DNA from: Sporichthya polymorpha DSM 43042
GTDB taxonomy: Bacteria > Actinomycetota > Actinomycetes > Sporichthyales > Sporichthyaceae
DNA: 64,000 bases
Direction: 5' to 3'
Assembly (NCBI RefSeq): GCF_000384115.1
Contig: NZ_KB913029.1
Coordinates: forward strand, 2,204,907 to 2,268,906
The position numbers and the translations under genes were made by a program. Each line of letters opens with the position of its first letter. Position 1 is the first letter of the stretch. Under the pieces are notes generated by a model, which was given only the letters and a program-made list of their open reading frames with translations, did no database searches and was not told the origin of the DNA. Positions 48,244 to 56,080 of the stretch are shown in pieces.

Positions 48244-50529
48244 GTGCCCGCCGTCCCCCACACCTGCCCGCTCTGCGAGGCCAGTTGTGGGTTGCTGGTC
48301 AGCGTGGACGACGACGGGTCCGTCCTGGAGATCCGGGGAGACCCGGACGACGTCCTGTCCCAGGGCTTTCTGTGCCCCAAGGGCGTCGCGGTCAAGAGCC
48401 TCCACACCGACCCCGACCGCCTGCGCACGCCGATGGTCCGCTGGGGCGGGATGCTCCGCGAGGCGACCTGGACGGAGGCCTTCGACGAGATCGCGCACCG
48501 ACTCCCGGCGCTGCAGGAGCGGCACGGGCGGGACTGCATCGCGGTCTTCTCCGGCGTCTCCGCCGACCACGCGCTCGGGCCGCTGCTCTACACCGAGTCG
48601 CTGATTCAGGCCCTCGGCACGCGGAACGTCTTCTCGGCGGCGTCGCTGAACTCGCGGCCGCGGCACGTGGTCTCCGGGATGCTCTACGGCAACCCGTTCA
48701 CGACGCCGGTGCCGGACATCGACCGCAGCGACTTCGTGATCATGATCGGCGCGAACCCGGTCGTCTCGAACGGCAGCATGCTGACCGCGCCGGACCTGCG
48801 CTCGAAGCTGCGCGCGCTGCGGCGCCGCGGCGGGCGCATCGTCGTTGTGGACCCGCGGCGCACCGAGTCCGCCGACGGCGCCGACGAGCACCTGCGCGTC
48901 CGGCCCGGCACCGACGGGCTGCTGCTGCTCGCGATGCTGAACGTCCTGCTCACCGAGGGGCTGGTGAACCTCGGCGACCTCGCGGACTTCGTCGACGGCG
49001 TCGACGGGATCGCGTCCCTGGCCGAGGGCATCACGCCCGAACGCGTCGAGCGGCGCACCGAGGTCGACGCGGGGAGCATCCGCCGGGTCGTGCGGGAGTT
49101 CGCGCGGGCGGACGCCGGCGTCGTCTACGGGCGGATCGGGGCGTCGACGACGTCGTTCGCGACGGTGACGACGTGGCTGATCGACGTCCTCAACGTGCTG
49201 ACCGGCAACCTCGACCGCCCCGGCGGCGCGATGTTCCCCCAGCCCGGCCACGGCGGGCTGCCGAACTCGCCGCGCAAGGGCGTGCCGCCGGAGCCGTTCA
49301 CCCTCGACGGGCCGCGCAGCCGGGTGAGCCGGCGGCCGGTCCTGCTCGGCGAGGTGCCGGCGGCGGCGCTCGCCGAGGAGATCGACACCCCGGGTTTCGG
49401 TCAGGTCCGCGGCCTGATCACGATCGGCGGCAACCCGGCGCGGTCGATCCCGAACTCCAAGCGGCTGTACGCGGCGCTGAACTCGCTCGACCTGATGATC
49501 AGCGTCGACACGTACCTGAACGAGACCTCCGCCCTCGCGGACGTCGTGCTGCCGGTGCCGTCGATTCTCGAGCGGTCGCACTACGAGCTGATCCACTACA
49601 ACTACGCGTACCGCAACGTCGCGAAGTACTCGCCGCCGGTGCTGGACCTGCCGATCGGCATGTACCCGGAGTGGGAGACGATCGCCCGCCTCGCGCTGAT
49701 CGCGGCGAACGGGTCGTACGAGGGTGTCGAGGAGTTCGACGACCGACTCGCTGCCGCGCTCGCGGTGCGCGAGGGGATTCCGCTCGACCAGGTCGGCGAG
49801 GGTCTGCGCGGCCCGGAGCGGTTGCTCGACATCCTGCTGCAGGCGGGGGAGTACGGGCTGACGATGGAGCACCTGCAGCTGAGTCCGAACGGGCTCGAGC
49901 TCGGGGATCTCGAGCCACGGCTGCCGGAGGCGTTGCTGACCGAGGACCGCCGCATCCATCTCGCGCCCCAAGAGTTTCTGACGGATGCTCAGCGAGTGCG
50001 GGCGCTGCTCGACGCCCCTGCCGGTGAAGGGATGCTGCTTGTCGGCCGGCGGCACCTGCGGTCGAAGAACTCGTGGCTGCACAACCTCTCGGCGATGGTC
50101 ACCGGGCCGCGGCGGTGCACGTTGCAGGTCAACGAGGAGGACGCTTACCGTCTGGGCCTGCGCAACGGCGGCCGCGCGCTCGTGACCTCCGCCGCGGGCC
50201 GCCTCGTCGCCAGCGTCGAGATCACCGACGAGGTCCTTCCCGGCGTCGTCTCCCTGCCGCACGGCTGGGGCCACGACGAGCCTCAGGCCCGCATGACCGT
50301 CGCGGCCGAGCGGCCGGGCGTCAACGTCAATCTCCTGACCGACGACGCCGACATCGACCCGCTCACCGGCAATGCGGTCTTCAACGGCGTCCGCGTCACC
50401 GTCGTCGCCCATGCCGGCGACGCCCCCGACGAGGAACAGCCCATGCCCAACCGCCGCCAGGGCTTCGAGCGGCGCCGCACCCCCCGCGGCCCCGGGGGCA
50501 TCGGCCCCGAGTCCTTCGGCCCCGCCTGA
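48244..50529 (+). CDS. Molybdopterin oxidoreductase family protein
   Basis: A 761-residue Mo/W-bis-pterin enzyme. An N-terminal [4Fe-4S] motif uses Cys8, Cys11, Cys15 and Cys44 (CPLCEASCG, GFLCPKG). Pterin-binding segments include GANPVVSNGSM and NPARSIPNSKRL. The C-terminal half has the molydopterin-dinucleotide-binding domain with LPHGWGHDEPQA. The metal-ligand position (near NVFSAASLNSRPRH) shows no Cys or Sec. The substrate is unknown, and no partner subunit is adjacent. GTG start. Confidence 0.9.
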   Translation: MPAVPHTCPLCEASCGLLVSVDDDGSVLEIRGDPDDVLSQGFLCPKGVAVKSLHTDPDRLRTPMVRWGGMLREATWTEAFDEIAHRLPALQERHGRDCIAVFSGVSADHALGPLLYTESLIQALGTRNVFSAASLNSRPRHVVSGMLYGNPFTTPVPDIDRSDFVIMIGANPVVSNGSMLTAPDLRSKLRALRRRGGRIVVVDPRRTESADGADEHLRVRPGTDGLLLLAMLNVLLTEGLVNLGDLADFVDGVDGIASLAEGITPERVERRTEVDAGSIRRVVREFARADAGVVYGRIGASTTSFATVTTWLIDVLNVLTGNLDRPGGAMFPQPGHGGLPNSPRKGVPPEPFTLDGPRSRVSRRPVLLGEVPAAALAEEIDTPGFGQVRGLITIGGNPARSIPNSKRLYAALNSLDLMISVDTYLNETSALADVVLPVPSILERSHYELIHYNYAYRNVAKYSPPVLDLPIGMYPEWETIARLALIAANGSYEGVEEFDDRLAAALAVREGIPLDQVGEGLRGPERLLDILLQAGEYGLTMEHLQLSPNGLELGDLEPRLPEALLTEDRRIHLAPQEFLTDAQRVRALLDAPAGEGMLLVGRRHLRSKNSWLHNLSAMVTGPRRCTLQVNEEDAYRLGLRNGGRALVTSAAGRLVASVEITDEVLPGVVSLPHGWGHDEPQARMTVAAERPGVNVNLLTDDADIDPLTGNAVFNGVRVTVVAHAGDAPDEEQPMPNRRQGFERRRTPRGPGGIGPESFGPA

Positions 50530-50541
50530 TGATTTCTGGTT

Positions 50542-50564
50542 TATATAACGAGCAGCTCATATAG
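50542..50564. promoter_or_regulatory. Operator/-10 of the arsR-family gene
   Basis: TATATAACGAGCAGCTCATATAG is a near palindrome in an A/T-rich patch that also supplies a possible -10 (TATATAA). It ends eight bases before the ATG of the regulator. Autorepression is likely. Confidence 0.55.
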
Positions 50565-50571
50565 TAGCGCC

Positions 50572-50919
50572 ATGGAAGCGTTCGACGTGCTCGGGGACCC
50601 GGTGCGGCGACGGATCCTGGAGCTGCTCGCCGGCGGGGAGCGGACGGCCGGGGAGGTCGTCGCGGTGATCGCCGCGGAGTTCGGGTTGACGCAGCCCGCG
50701 GTGTCGCGGCAGCTGCGGATCCTGCGTGAGAGCGGGTTCGCGGTCGTCCGGCCCGAGGGGACGCGGCGGTTGTACGCGCTGCAGGACGCCGGGCTCCGGG
50801 ACGTCGAGGCCTGGCTCGGACGCCTGCGCGCCAAGTGGGAACAGCGCCTGGACGCCCTCGGCACCGAGCTGGCTCGCGGCCGTCGCCAACGTCGCACGAC
50901 CCCGGAGGAGACATCGTGA
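50572..50919 (+). CDS. ArsR/SmtB-family regulator
   Basis: A 115-residue winged-helix regulator: MEAFDVLGDPVRRRILELLA is the family start, and LTQPAVSRQLRILRESGFA the recognition helix. No Cys cluster for metal is seen, so it belongs to the non-metal branch commonly paired with AHSA1 proteins. It overlaps the following AHSA1 gene by GTGA. It probably represses its own operon through the A/T-rich palindrome. Confidence 0.93.
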   Translation: MEAFDVLGDPVRRRILELLAGGERTAGEVVAVIAAEFGLTQPAVSRQLRILRESGFAVVRPEGTRRLYALQDAGLRDVEAWLGRLRAKWEQRLDALGTELARGRRQRRTTPEETS

Positions 50920-51557
50920 AGGACCTGATCGCCGAGCTGAACACCGTCGCGCGCCGCGTCGAGCGGGAGGGCGACCACGCCGGGCCCGGGCAGGAGGGAG
51001 ACGTTTACGTCGTCGAACTCACGCGCACCTACGACGCCGATCCCGCGGACGTCTGGGAGGCGATCACCAACCCCGAGCGGATCGTCCGGTGGTTCGCCAA
51101 GGTGAGCGGGGACCTGCGTCGCGGTGGGCGCTACGCGATCGAGGGCAATGCCTCGGGCGCGATCACCGAGTGCGACCCGCCCGCGCGCCTCGCACTCGAC
51201 TGGGAGTTCGGCGACACGACCAGCTGGGTCACCGTCGACCTCGCGCCGGTCGCCGGCGACCGCTGCGAGCTCCGGCTGCGCCACCGGCACGTCCGGGACG
51301 AGCACTGGGTGACCTACGGTCCCGGCGCGACCGGCGTCGGTTGGGACCTCTCGCTGCTCGGCCTCGCCTGGCACCTCGAAGGCGGGGAGCGCGGCGAGGA
51401 CACCGCCGCCGCCTTTCTGGCCCACCCCGAGGGCCGCGACTTCATCCGCGGCGCCGCGACGTCCTGGGGCGAGGCCCATCAGGCCGCCGGCGCCCCTGCC
51501 GAGGTCGCCACCCGCTCCGCCCAGGCCACCGCCGACGCCTTCGCCCCGCCCGCCTGA
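50916..51557 (+). CDS. AHSA1/SRPBCC-domain protein
   Basis: A 213-residue protein. The SRPBCC fold starts with VVELTRTYDADPADVWEAITNPERIVRWFAKV, then GGRYAIEGNASGAI and LDWEFGDTTSWVTVDL. Pairing with an ArsR-type repressor is very common for this family, but the ligand is unknown. GTG start with GGAGGAG upstream and a four-base overlap with the regulator. Ends 15 bases before a strong palindrome. Confidence 0.88.
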   Translation: MKDLIAELNTVARRVEREGDHAGPGQEGDVYVVELTRTYDADPADVWEAITNPERIVRWFAKVSGDLRRGGRYAIEGNASGAITECDPPARLALDWEFGDTTSWVTVDLAPVAGDRCELRLRHRHVRDEHWVTYGPGATGVGWDLSLLGLAWHLEGGERGEDTAAAFLAHPEGRDFIRGAATSWGEAHQAAGAPAEVATRSAQATADAFAPPA

Positions 51558-51572
51558 CCCCGCCTGTGGAAA

Positions 51573-51657
51573 AGAAAGGGTGACACCCCTTACTGCGCAG
51601 TAAGGGGTGTCACCCTTTCTGGACGTCGGCCGGTGGAAAAGAAGGGGTGTCACCCCT
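51573..51657. terminator. Palindrome family C, copies 2 and 3
   Basis: A perfect 48-base palindrome (51573-51620; left arm AGAAAGGGTGACACCCCTTA CTGC) is followed by a second hairpin AGGGGTG-T-CACCCCT (51643-51657). Both share GGGGTGTCACCC with 31516-31550. They lie between two convergent genes and would end transcription from both sides. Confidence 0.75.
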
Positions 51658-51705
51658 GGTGAAACGAGTGGGGTCGTTGGGGCCGTTGGGGTCGGTGCGG
51701 GTGGG

Positions 51706-52512
51706 TCAGGAGTCGAGGGCCCAGCGGACGGCCTCGACCCAGCCGAGGCCGTTCTCGCCCTGACAGACCGTCAGGTTGTCGGGGACGCCGTGCTCGACGA
51801 CATGGGCGCCGTTCGCGGTGAGGAAGAACCGCCGGACGAACGGGGCCATCTCGAGGTCGCTGCGGGAGTCGCCGATCGCGATCGCCTGATCCGGCGTCAG
51901 ACCGCGACGGGCGAGGTCGGCGGCGATGCCGGTTCCCTTGGTGATGCCGTCGGCCATCAGGTGGTAGACGTGCAGCTGGTGGCCGTCGGGGGTCAGGCCG
52001 GCGGCGGCGGGGAGCCGGCCGTTGTCGTGCAGCCGCAGCCACGGCAGGTCCCGCTCGGCGAGCCACTTCTCGACCTCGGCGACGTCGGCGCGGCCACGGA
52101 GCATCACGTCCGCCTCGTGGCCGAGGTGCCAGGGGTCGTAGAGCTCGAGCTGGCCGGGGAAGGCCGCCGCGATCTCCTCGACCAGCCCGATCTCCATGAC
52201 GACGTCGTAGAGATTGCCGTCGAACTCGGGCGGCATGGCGCCGCGGAGGACCTCGTGCTCGATGCCGTAGCGCCAGCCGATGACGGCGCCGAGCTCGCCG
52301 ACGAACCCGTCCGCGCCGAAGATGCGCGCGGCCTCGGAGAGCTGCAGGCGCGTCCGCCCCGACACCAGCACGAGCGTGACGTCCGCGCGCAGCAGGTCGT
52401 GCAGCGCCGCCGCGGGTTCGAGGGTCGGCTCCAGGTCCGCGCGTCGCAGGAAGCAACCCCGCGCCCCGACCATCGTGCCGTCCAGGTCGCTGTAGACGAT
52501 CCGAATGCTCAC
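51706..52512 (-). CDS. HAD phosphatase (MPGP type), probably glucosyl-3-phosphoglycerate phosphatase
   Basis: A 268-residue HAD hydrolase. Motif I is YSDLDGTMVG (Asp9, Asp11), motif II VLVSGRTRLQL, the Lys in GITKGTGI and motif IV IGDSRSDLEMAPF. The cap and order match mannosyl-3-phosphoglycerate phosphatases. GTG overlaps the gpgS stop by four bases. It probably removes phosphate from glucosyl-3-phosphoglycerate to yield glucosylglycerate. Mycobacterial GpgP is a different, histidine-phosphatase family. Confidence 0.85.
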   Translation of the reverse strand: MSIRIVYSDLDGTMVGARGCFLRRADLEPTLEPAAALHDLLRADVTLVLVSGRTRLQLSEAARIFGADGFVGELGAVIGWRYGIEHEVLRGAMPPEFDGNLYDVVMEIGLVEEIAAAFPGQLELYDPWHLGHEADVMLRGRADVAEVEKWLAERDLPWLRLHDNGRLPAAAGLTPDGHQLHVYHLMADGITKGTGIAADLARRGLTPDQAIAIGDSRSDLEMAPFVRRFFLTANGAHVVEHGVPDNLTVCQGENGLGWVEAVRWALDS

Positions 52513-53507
52513 GCCGTACGGGTCCTCGCGTCCAGGACGGCGCGGTGCGCGCGGTACTCGGGCAACGTCATCACCGGCGGCCGTTCGCGCCCGGTCACGT
52601 CGTGGGTCGCGACCTCGATCTCGCCGTCGATGCGCGTGAACTGCGTCAGCGTCGCCGGCGGCGCGGGGTGCGCCCGGCCGGGGACCGATCGCCCGAACCG
52701 CGCGGACGCCGCCTGCCAGATCTGCGCGGCCATGCGCCCGAGCGCGGCGTCGTCCTGGTGCCGGTGGTGCCGGCTGCCGAGGTCGACCTGCGCGATCGCG
52801 TCGAGCCCGCGCAGCGCGAGGGTGTCGACGAGCAGCGCGATCTCGACGCCGTAGCCGCACGGGAACGGCAGCTGTTCGAGCAGCTCGCGGCGGGCGGCGT
52901 ACTCGCCCGCGAGCGGCTGGACGACGCCCGCGAGCTCCGGCCAGTGCAGGTTCAGCAGCGGCCGCGCGACGAGTTCGGTGACGCGTCCCCCACCGGCGGG
53001 CAGCACCGAGCCGCCGTTGGTCAGCGGCCGGTCGTAGAGGCCCTTGACGAGCGCGACGTCCGGGTCCGCGAGCAGCGGTCCGAGCAGCCCGACGACGATC
53101 TCGGGCCGGAACCGCTCGAGGTCCGCGTCGACGAACACGACGAGGTCGCCGGTGCTCACGAGCAGTGACCGCCAGAGCACCTCGCCCTTGCCCGGGACGG
53201 ACGGGATCCGCGGCAGGACGTCGTCGCGGGGGACGACGCGCGCCCCGGCGGCGAAGGCCCGCTCCGCGGTGCGGTCGGTGCTGCCGGAGTCGATCACCAG
53301 CAGCTCGTCGACCAGCGGGGTCCGCTCGACGAGTTCGCGGCCGATCGCCTCGACGATCGCGCCGACCGTCGCCTCCTCGTTGAGCGCGGGGAGGACGACG
53401 CTCACCGTGACGTCCGCCGCATTTTTCGCGGCCAGCACCTGCGTCGGTGACCAGTCCGCGAGCCCGCTGGTGCGGCGCTCGAACCACTCCCTGACCTGGG
53501 CCTGCAC
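52509..53507 (-). CDS. gpgS: Glucosyl-3-phosphoglycerate synthase
   Basis: A 332-residue GT81 glycosyltransferase. It transfers glucose from a nucleotide sugar to 3-phosphoglycerate, the first step of glucosylglycerate and methylglucose lipopolysaccharide synthesis. Key segments are TVSVVLPALNEEATVG, LLVIDSGSTDRTAE, PGKGEVLW, the metal motif VFVDADLERF and LAGEYAARR. HHRHQDD near 240 is typical. GTG start. The phosphatase gene is coupled by GTGA, giving a complete two-step pathway. Confidence 0.94.
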   Translation of the reverse strand: MQAQVREWFERRTSGLADWSPTQVLAAKNAADVTVSVVLPALNEEATVGAIVEAIGRELVERTPLVDELLVIDSGSTDRTAERAFAAGARVVPRDDVLPRIPSVPGKGEVLWRSLLVSTGDLVVFVDADLERFRPEIVVGLLGPLLADPDVALVKGLYDRPLTNGGSVLPAGGGRVTELVARPLLNLHWPELAGVVQPLAGEYAARRELLEQLPFPCGYGVEIALLVDTLALRGLDAIAQVDLGSRHHRHQDDAALGRMAAQIWQAASARFGRSVPGRAHPAPPATLTQFTRIDGEIEVATHDVTGRERPPVMTLPEYRAHRAVLDARTRTA

Positions 53508-53602
53508 GCCGCTCCTCGCCGCTCGCGCTCCGTCCTGCCGGGCCGTCTACCCGACAGGGCACTCTCCATCTTCGTCTACGATGAACACCACAACTGAACA
53601 CG

Positions 53603-53744
53603 CTCATCCAGAGGGGCTGAGAGATACGGCTCGGTGAAGCCCCGGCAACCACCCGCTAACTCCGCCGCGATCCGTTCGGATCCGGTGCGCGGGAGACGGT
53701 GCCAACTCCGTCCCGGTCGTGAATCCGCCGCCGGGGAAGATGAG
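53603..53744 (+). ncRNA. SAM-I riboswitch (S box) upstream of thrC
   Basis: P1 pairs CTCATC (53603-53608) with GATGAG (53739-53744). Conserved SAM-I segments are present in order: AGAGGGGCTGAGAGATACGG, TGAAGCCCCGGCAACC, a variable stem with GATCCGTTCGGATCC, and GGTGCCAACTCC. The RNA binds S-adenosylmethionine and lowers expression of the downstream gene. It ends 18 bases before the thrC ATG, with the ribosome-binding site GAGGAGAGG partly in the 3' strand of P1, so control of translation initiation is plausible. Confidence 0.92.
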
Positions 53745-53762
53745 GAGAGGAACTCCCTAGCC

Positions 53763-55010
53763 ATGACGTCTGCACCCCCGGCCCCCCGTCTCCTGGGCAG
53801 TGCCACCGGCCTGAGCTGTCGCGAATGCGGCTCCGCCTACGAGATCGGCCCCCTCTACGCCTGCGGCGAGTGTTTCGGCCCGCTCGAGGTCGCGTACGAC
53901 TTCCCGACGATCACGCGCGCCACCATCGAGGCCGGCCCCACCAACATCTGGCGCTACAAGGACCTGCTCCCGGTCCCGTCCCACGTCGCCGAGACCAAGA
54001 CGCTCGACCCGGGCTGGACGAAGCTGATCCGCGCCGACAACCTCGCCGCCGAGCTCGGCATGAAGCGGCTGTGGGTGAAGGACGACTCCGGCAACCCGAC
54101 GCACTCGTTCAAGGACCGCGTCGTCGCCGTCGCGCTGGCCGCGGCCCGCGAGCTCGGCTTCACCGTCCTCGCCTGCCCGTCGACCGGCAACCTGGCCAAC
54201 GCCGTTGCCGCGGCCGCCGCCCGCGCCGGCATCAAGTCGGTCGTGATGATCCCGGCCGACCTCGAGCAGCAGAAGATCCTCACGACCGCCGTCTACGCGG
54301 GCACGCTGCTCGCCGTCGAGGGCAACTACGACGACGTCAACCGCCTCGCCTCCGAACTCGCCGGCGAGGAGGAGGACTGGGCGTTCGTGAACGTCAACGT
54401 CCGCCCGTACTACGCCGAGGGTTCGAAGACGCTCGGGTACGAGGTCGCCGAGCAGCTCGGCTGGCGCATCCCGCCGCAGACGGTCATCCCGATCGCGTCC
54501 GGCTCGCAGCTGACGAAGGTCGACAAGGCCTACACCGAGTTCGCGAAGCTCGGCTTGGTCGAGGAGACGCCGTACAAGATCTTCGGCGCCCAGGCGACCG
54601 GGTGCTCCCCGGTCTCGGTGGCGTTCAAGGACGGCCGCGACTTCGTCGCCCCGGTCCGGCCCGACACCATCGCCAAGTCGCTCGCGATCGGCAATCCGGC
54701 CGACGGTCCGTACGTGCTCGACGTCTGCCGGCGCACCGGTGGCACGGTCGAGGACGTCTCCGACGACGAGGTCGTCGAGGGCATGAAGCTCCTCGCCCGG
54801 ACCGAGGGCATCTTCGGCGAGACTGCGGGCGGTGTCACGATCGCGACGCTGCGCAAGCTCCTCGCGACCGGCCAGCTCGATCCGGACGTCGAGACCGTCG
54901 TGTTCAACACCGGTGACGGGCTCAAGACGCTCGACGCGATCGCCGCCCACGTCGGGCCGACCGCCACCATCAAGCCGACGATGGCGTCGTACCGCTCCGC
55001 CGGGATCTGA
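53763..55010 (+). CDS. thrC: Threonine synthase
   Basis: A 415-residue PLP enzyme that converts O-phosphohomoserine to threonine. The PLP lysine is Lys117 (THSFKDRV), the phosphate-binding region is CPSTGNLANAV, and a rubredoxin-like CRECGSAYEIG ... CGECFG pair occurs at the N-terminus as in this subgroup. The SAM-I riboswitch upstream couples threonine synthesis to methionine/SAM status: excess SAM would redirect flux. The ATG lies 18 bases after the riboswitch. Confidence 0.95.
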   Translation: MTSAPPAPRLLGSATGLSCRECGSAYEIGPLYACGECFGPLEVAYDFPTITRATIEAGPTNIWRYKDLLPVPSHVAETKTLDPGWTKLIRADNLAAELGMKRLWVKDDSGNPTHSFKDRVVAVALAAARELGFTVLACPSTGNLANAVAAAAARAGIKSVVMIPADLEQQKILTTAVYAGTLLAVEGNYDDVNRLASELAGEEEDWAFVNVNVRPYYAEGSKTLGYEVAEQLGWRIPPQTVIPIASGSQLTKVDKAYTEFAKLGLVEETPYKIFGAQATGCSPVSVAFKDGRDFVAPVRPDTIAKSLAIGNPADGPYVLDVCRRTGGTVEDVSDDEVVEGMKLLARTEGIFGETAGGVTIATLRKLLATGQLDPDVETVVFNTGDGLKTLDAIAAHVGPTATIKPTMASYRSAGI

Positions 55011-55142
55011 CGCGGGGTCGCGGGCGGCTCCGGGCGTCCGAAGCGGGCTCACTCTCGCGTGCGAAACCTCTGTTCTGGGCTTGTGCTGAACGCTAATGTC
55101 AGCGGCGTCACATCAAGTTCAGCTCGGCACCAGGAGAGACCG

Positions 55143-55346
55143 ATGCCTCAAGGCACCGTCAAATGGTTCAACGCGGAGAAGGGTTACGGCTTCATCGCGG
55201 TCGACGGTGGCGCGGACGTGTTCGTGCACTACTCGGCAATTCAGGCTGATGGTTACCGCTCCCTCGACGAGGGCCAGCGGGTCGAGTTCGAGATCGCCCA
55301 GGGCGCCAAGGGCCCCCAGGCGGACGCGGTTCGCGCCATCGCCTAG
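55143..55346 (+). CDS. csp: Cold shock protein (CspA family)
   Basis: A 67-residue cold-shock domain: [19 protein letters not shown] with RNP1 KGYGFIAV and RNP2 VFVHYSAI. It differs from the 11.5 kb copy at a minority of positions. The ATG follows CAGGAGAGACCG. A leader of over 100 bases without genes lies upstream. A small hairpin follows the stop. Confidence 0.96.
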   Translation: MPQGTVKWFNAEKGYGFIAVDGGADVFVHYSAIQADGYRSLDEGQRVEFEIAQGAKGPQADAVRAIA

Positions 55347-55361
55347 ATCGAACCTGTAAGG

Positions 55362-55377
55362 CCGGGATTCGTCCCGG
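55362..55377. terminator. Short hairpin after csp
   Basis: CCGGGA-TTCG-TCCCGG, a six-base stem with a stable UUCG tetraloop, lies 16 bases after the csp stop. Confidence 0.5.
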
Positions 55378-55407
55378 AGGTCCGCCGGTCGTCTGTACGG
55401 TGTCCAG

Positions 55408-56058
55408 ATGTCCACGGACGACTCAAGTCTGCCCGGCTCCGACGGCGAGCACGCAGCCCAGGAGCGCTGGGACGCGGTCGATCGGGCCCGCACGTTCTAC
55501 GACCGTCAGATGCTCGACCACCTCAACGAGGCCATGCGCGAGTTCATCGCGCGCCAGGAGATGGTCTTTCTCGCCACCGCCGACGCCCGCGGTGAGTGCG
55601 ACTCCTCGTTCCGGGCCGGTGAGCCCGGCTTCGTCGTCGCGCTCGACGAGCGGACGCTCGTCTACCCCGAACTGCGCGGCAACGGCGTCTACGCCAGCCT
55701 CGGCAACATCACCGAGAACGCCCACGTCGGGCTGATGTTCGTCGACTTCTTCGACGATCTGATCGGGCTTCACGTCAACGGTGCCGCCACGATCCTCGAG
55801 CATGAGGACCTCCTCGCCGACGAGCGCGTGACGGTCCCGCTGCTGGAGATGCTGACCCGTCAGGGCGGCCGCCGGCCGGAGCGCTGGGTCGCGGTGCACG
55901 TCCACGAGGCGTACATCCACTGCTCGAAGCACATCCCACGCCTGGCGAAGCTGGACCGTCAGCTCGACTGGGGCACCGACGACACCAAGCGCAAGGGCGG
56001 GGACTACTTCAAAGTCGGCGAGACCAAGCGCGAGGCGTCCCCGAACGTCGAAGCCTGA
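55408..56058 (+). CDS. Pyridoxamine 5'-phosphate oxidase-like FMN protein
   Basis: A 216-residue split-barrel protein. REFIARQEMVFLATADARGECDSSFRAGEPGF is the opening of a PNPOx-like family; later come GNGVYASLGNITENAHVGLMFVDF and WVAVHVHEAYIHCSKHIPRL. Members bind FMN or F420, and the substrate is unknown. The C-terminus is charged. It lies 22 bases from the convergent SARP regulator gene. Confidence 0.85.
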   Translation: MSTDDSSLPGSDGEHAAQERWDAVDRARTFYDRQMLDHLNEAMREFIARQEMVFLATADARGECDSSFRAGEPGFVVALDERTLVYPELRGNGVYASLGNITENAHVGLMFVDFFDDLIGLHVNGAATILEHEDLLADERVTVPLLEMLTRQGGRRPERWVAVHVHEAYIHCSKHIPRLAKLDRQLDWGTDDTKRKGGDYFKVGETKREASPNVEA

Positions 56059-56080
56059 CTCCCTGCCAGATGAGGGTCCC

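Noticed and set aside
51573-51657. CRISPR-like repeats
   Set aside because: The repeated units are palindromes of different lengths with no regular spacers and no cas genes.
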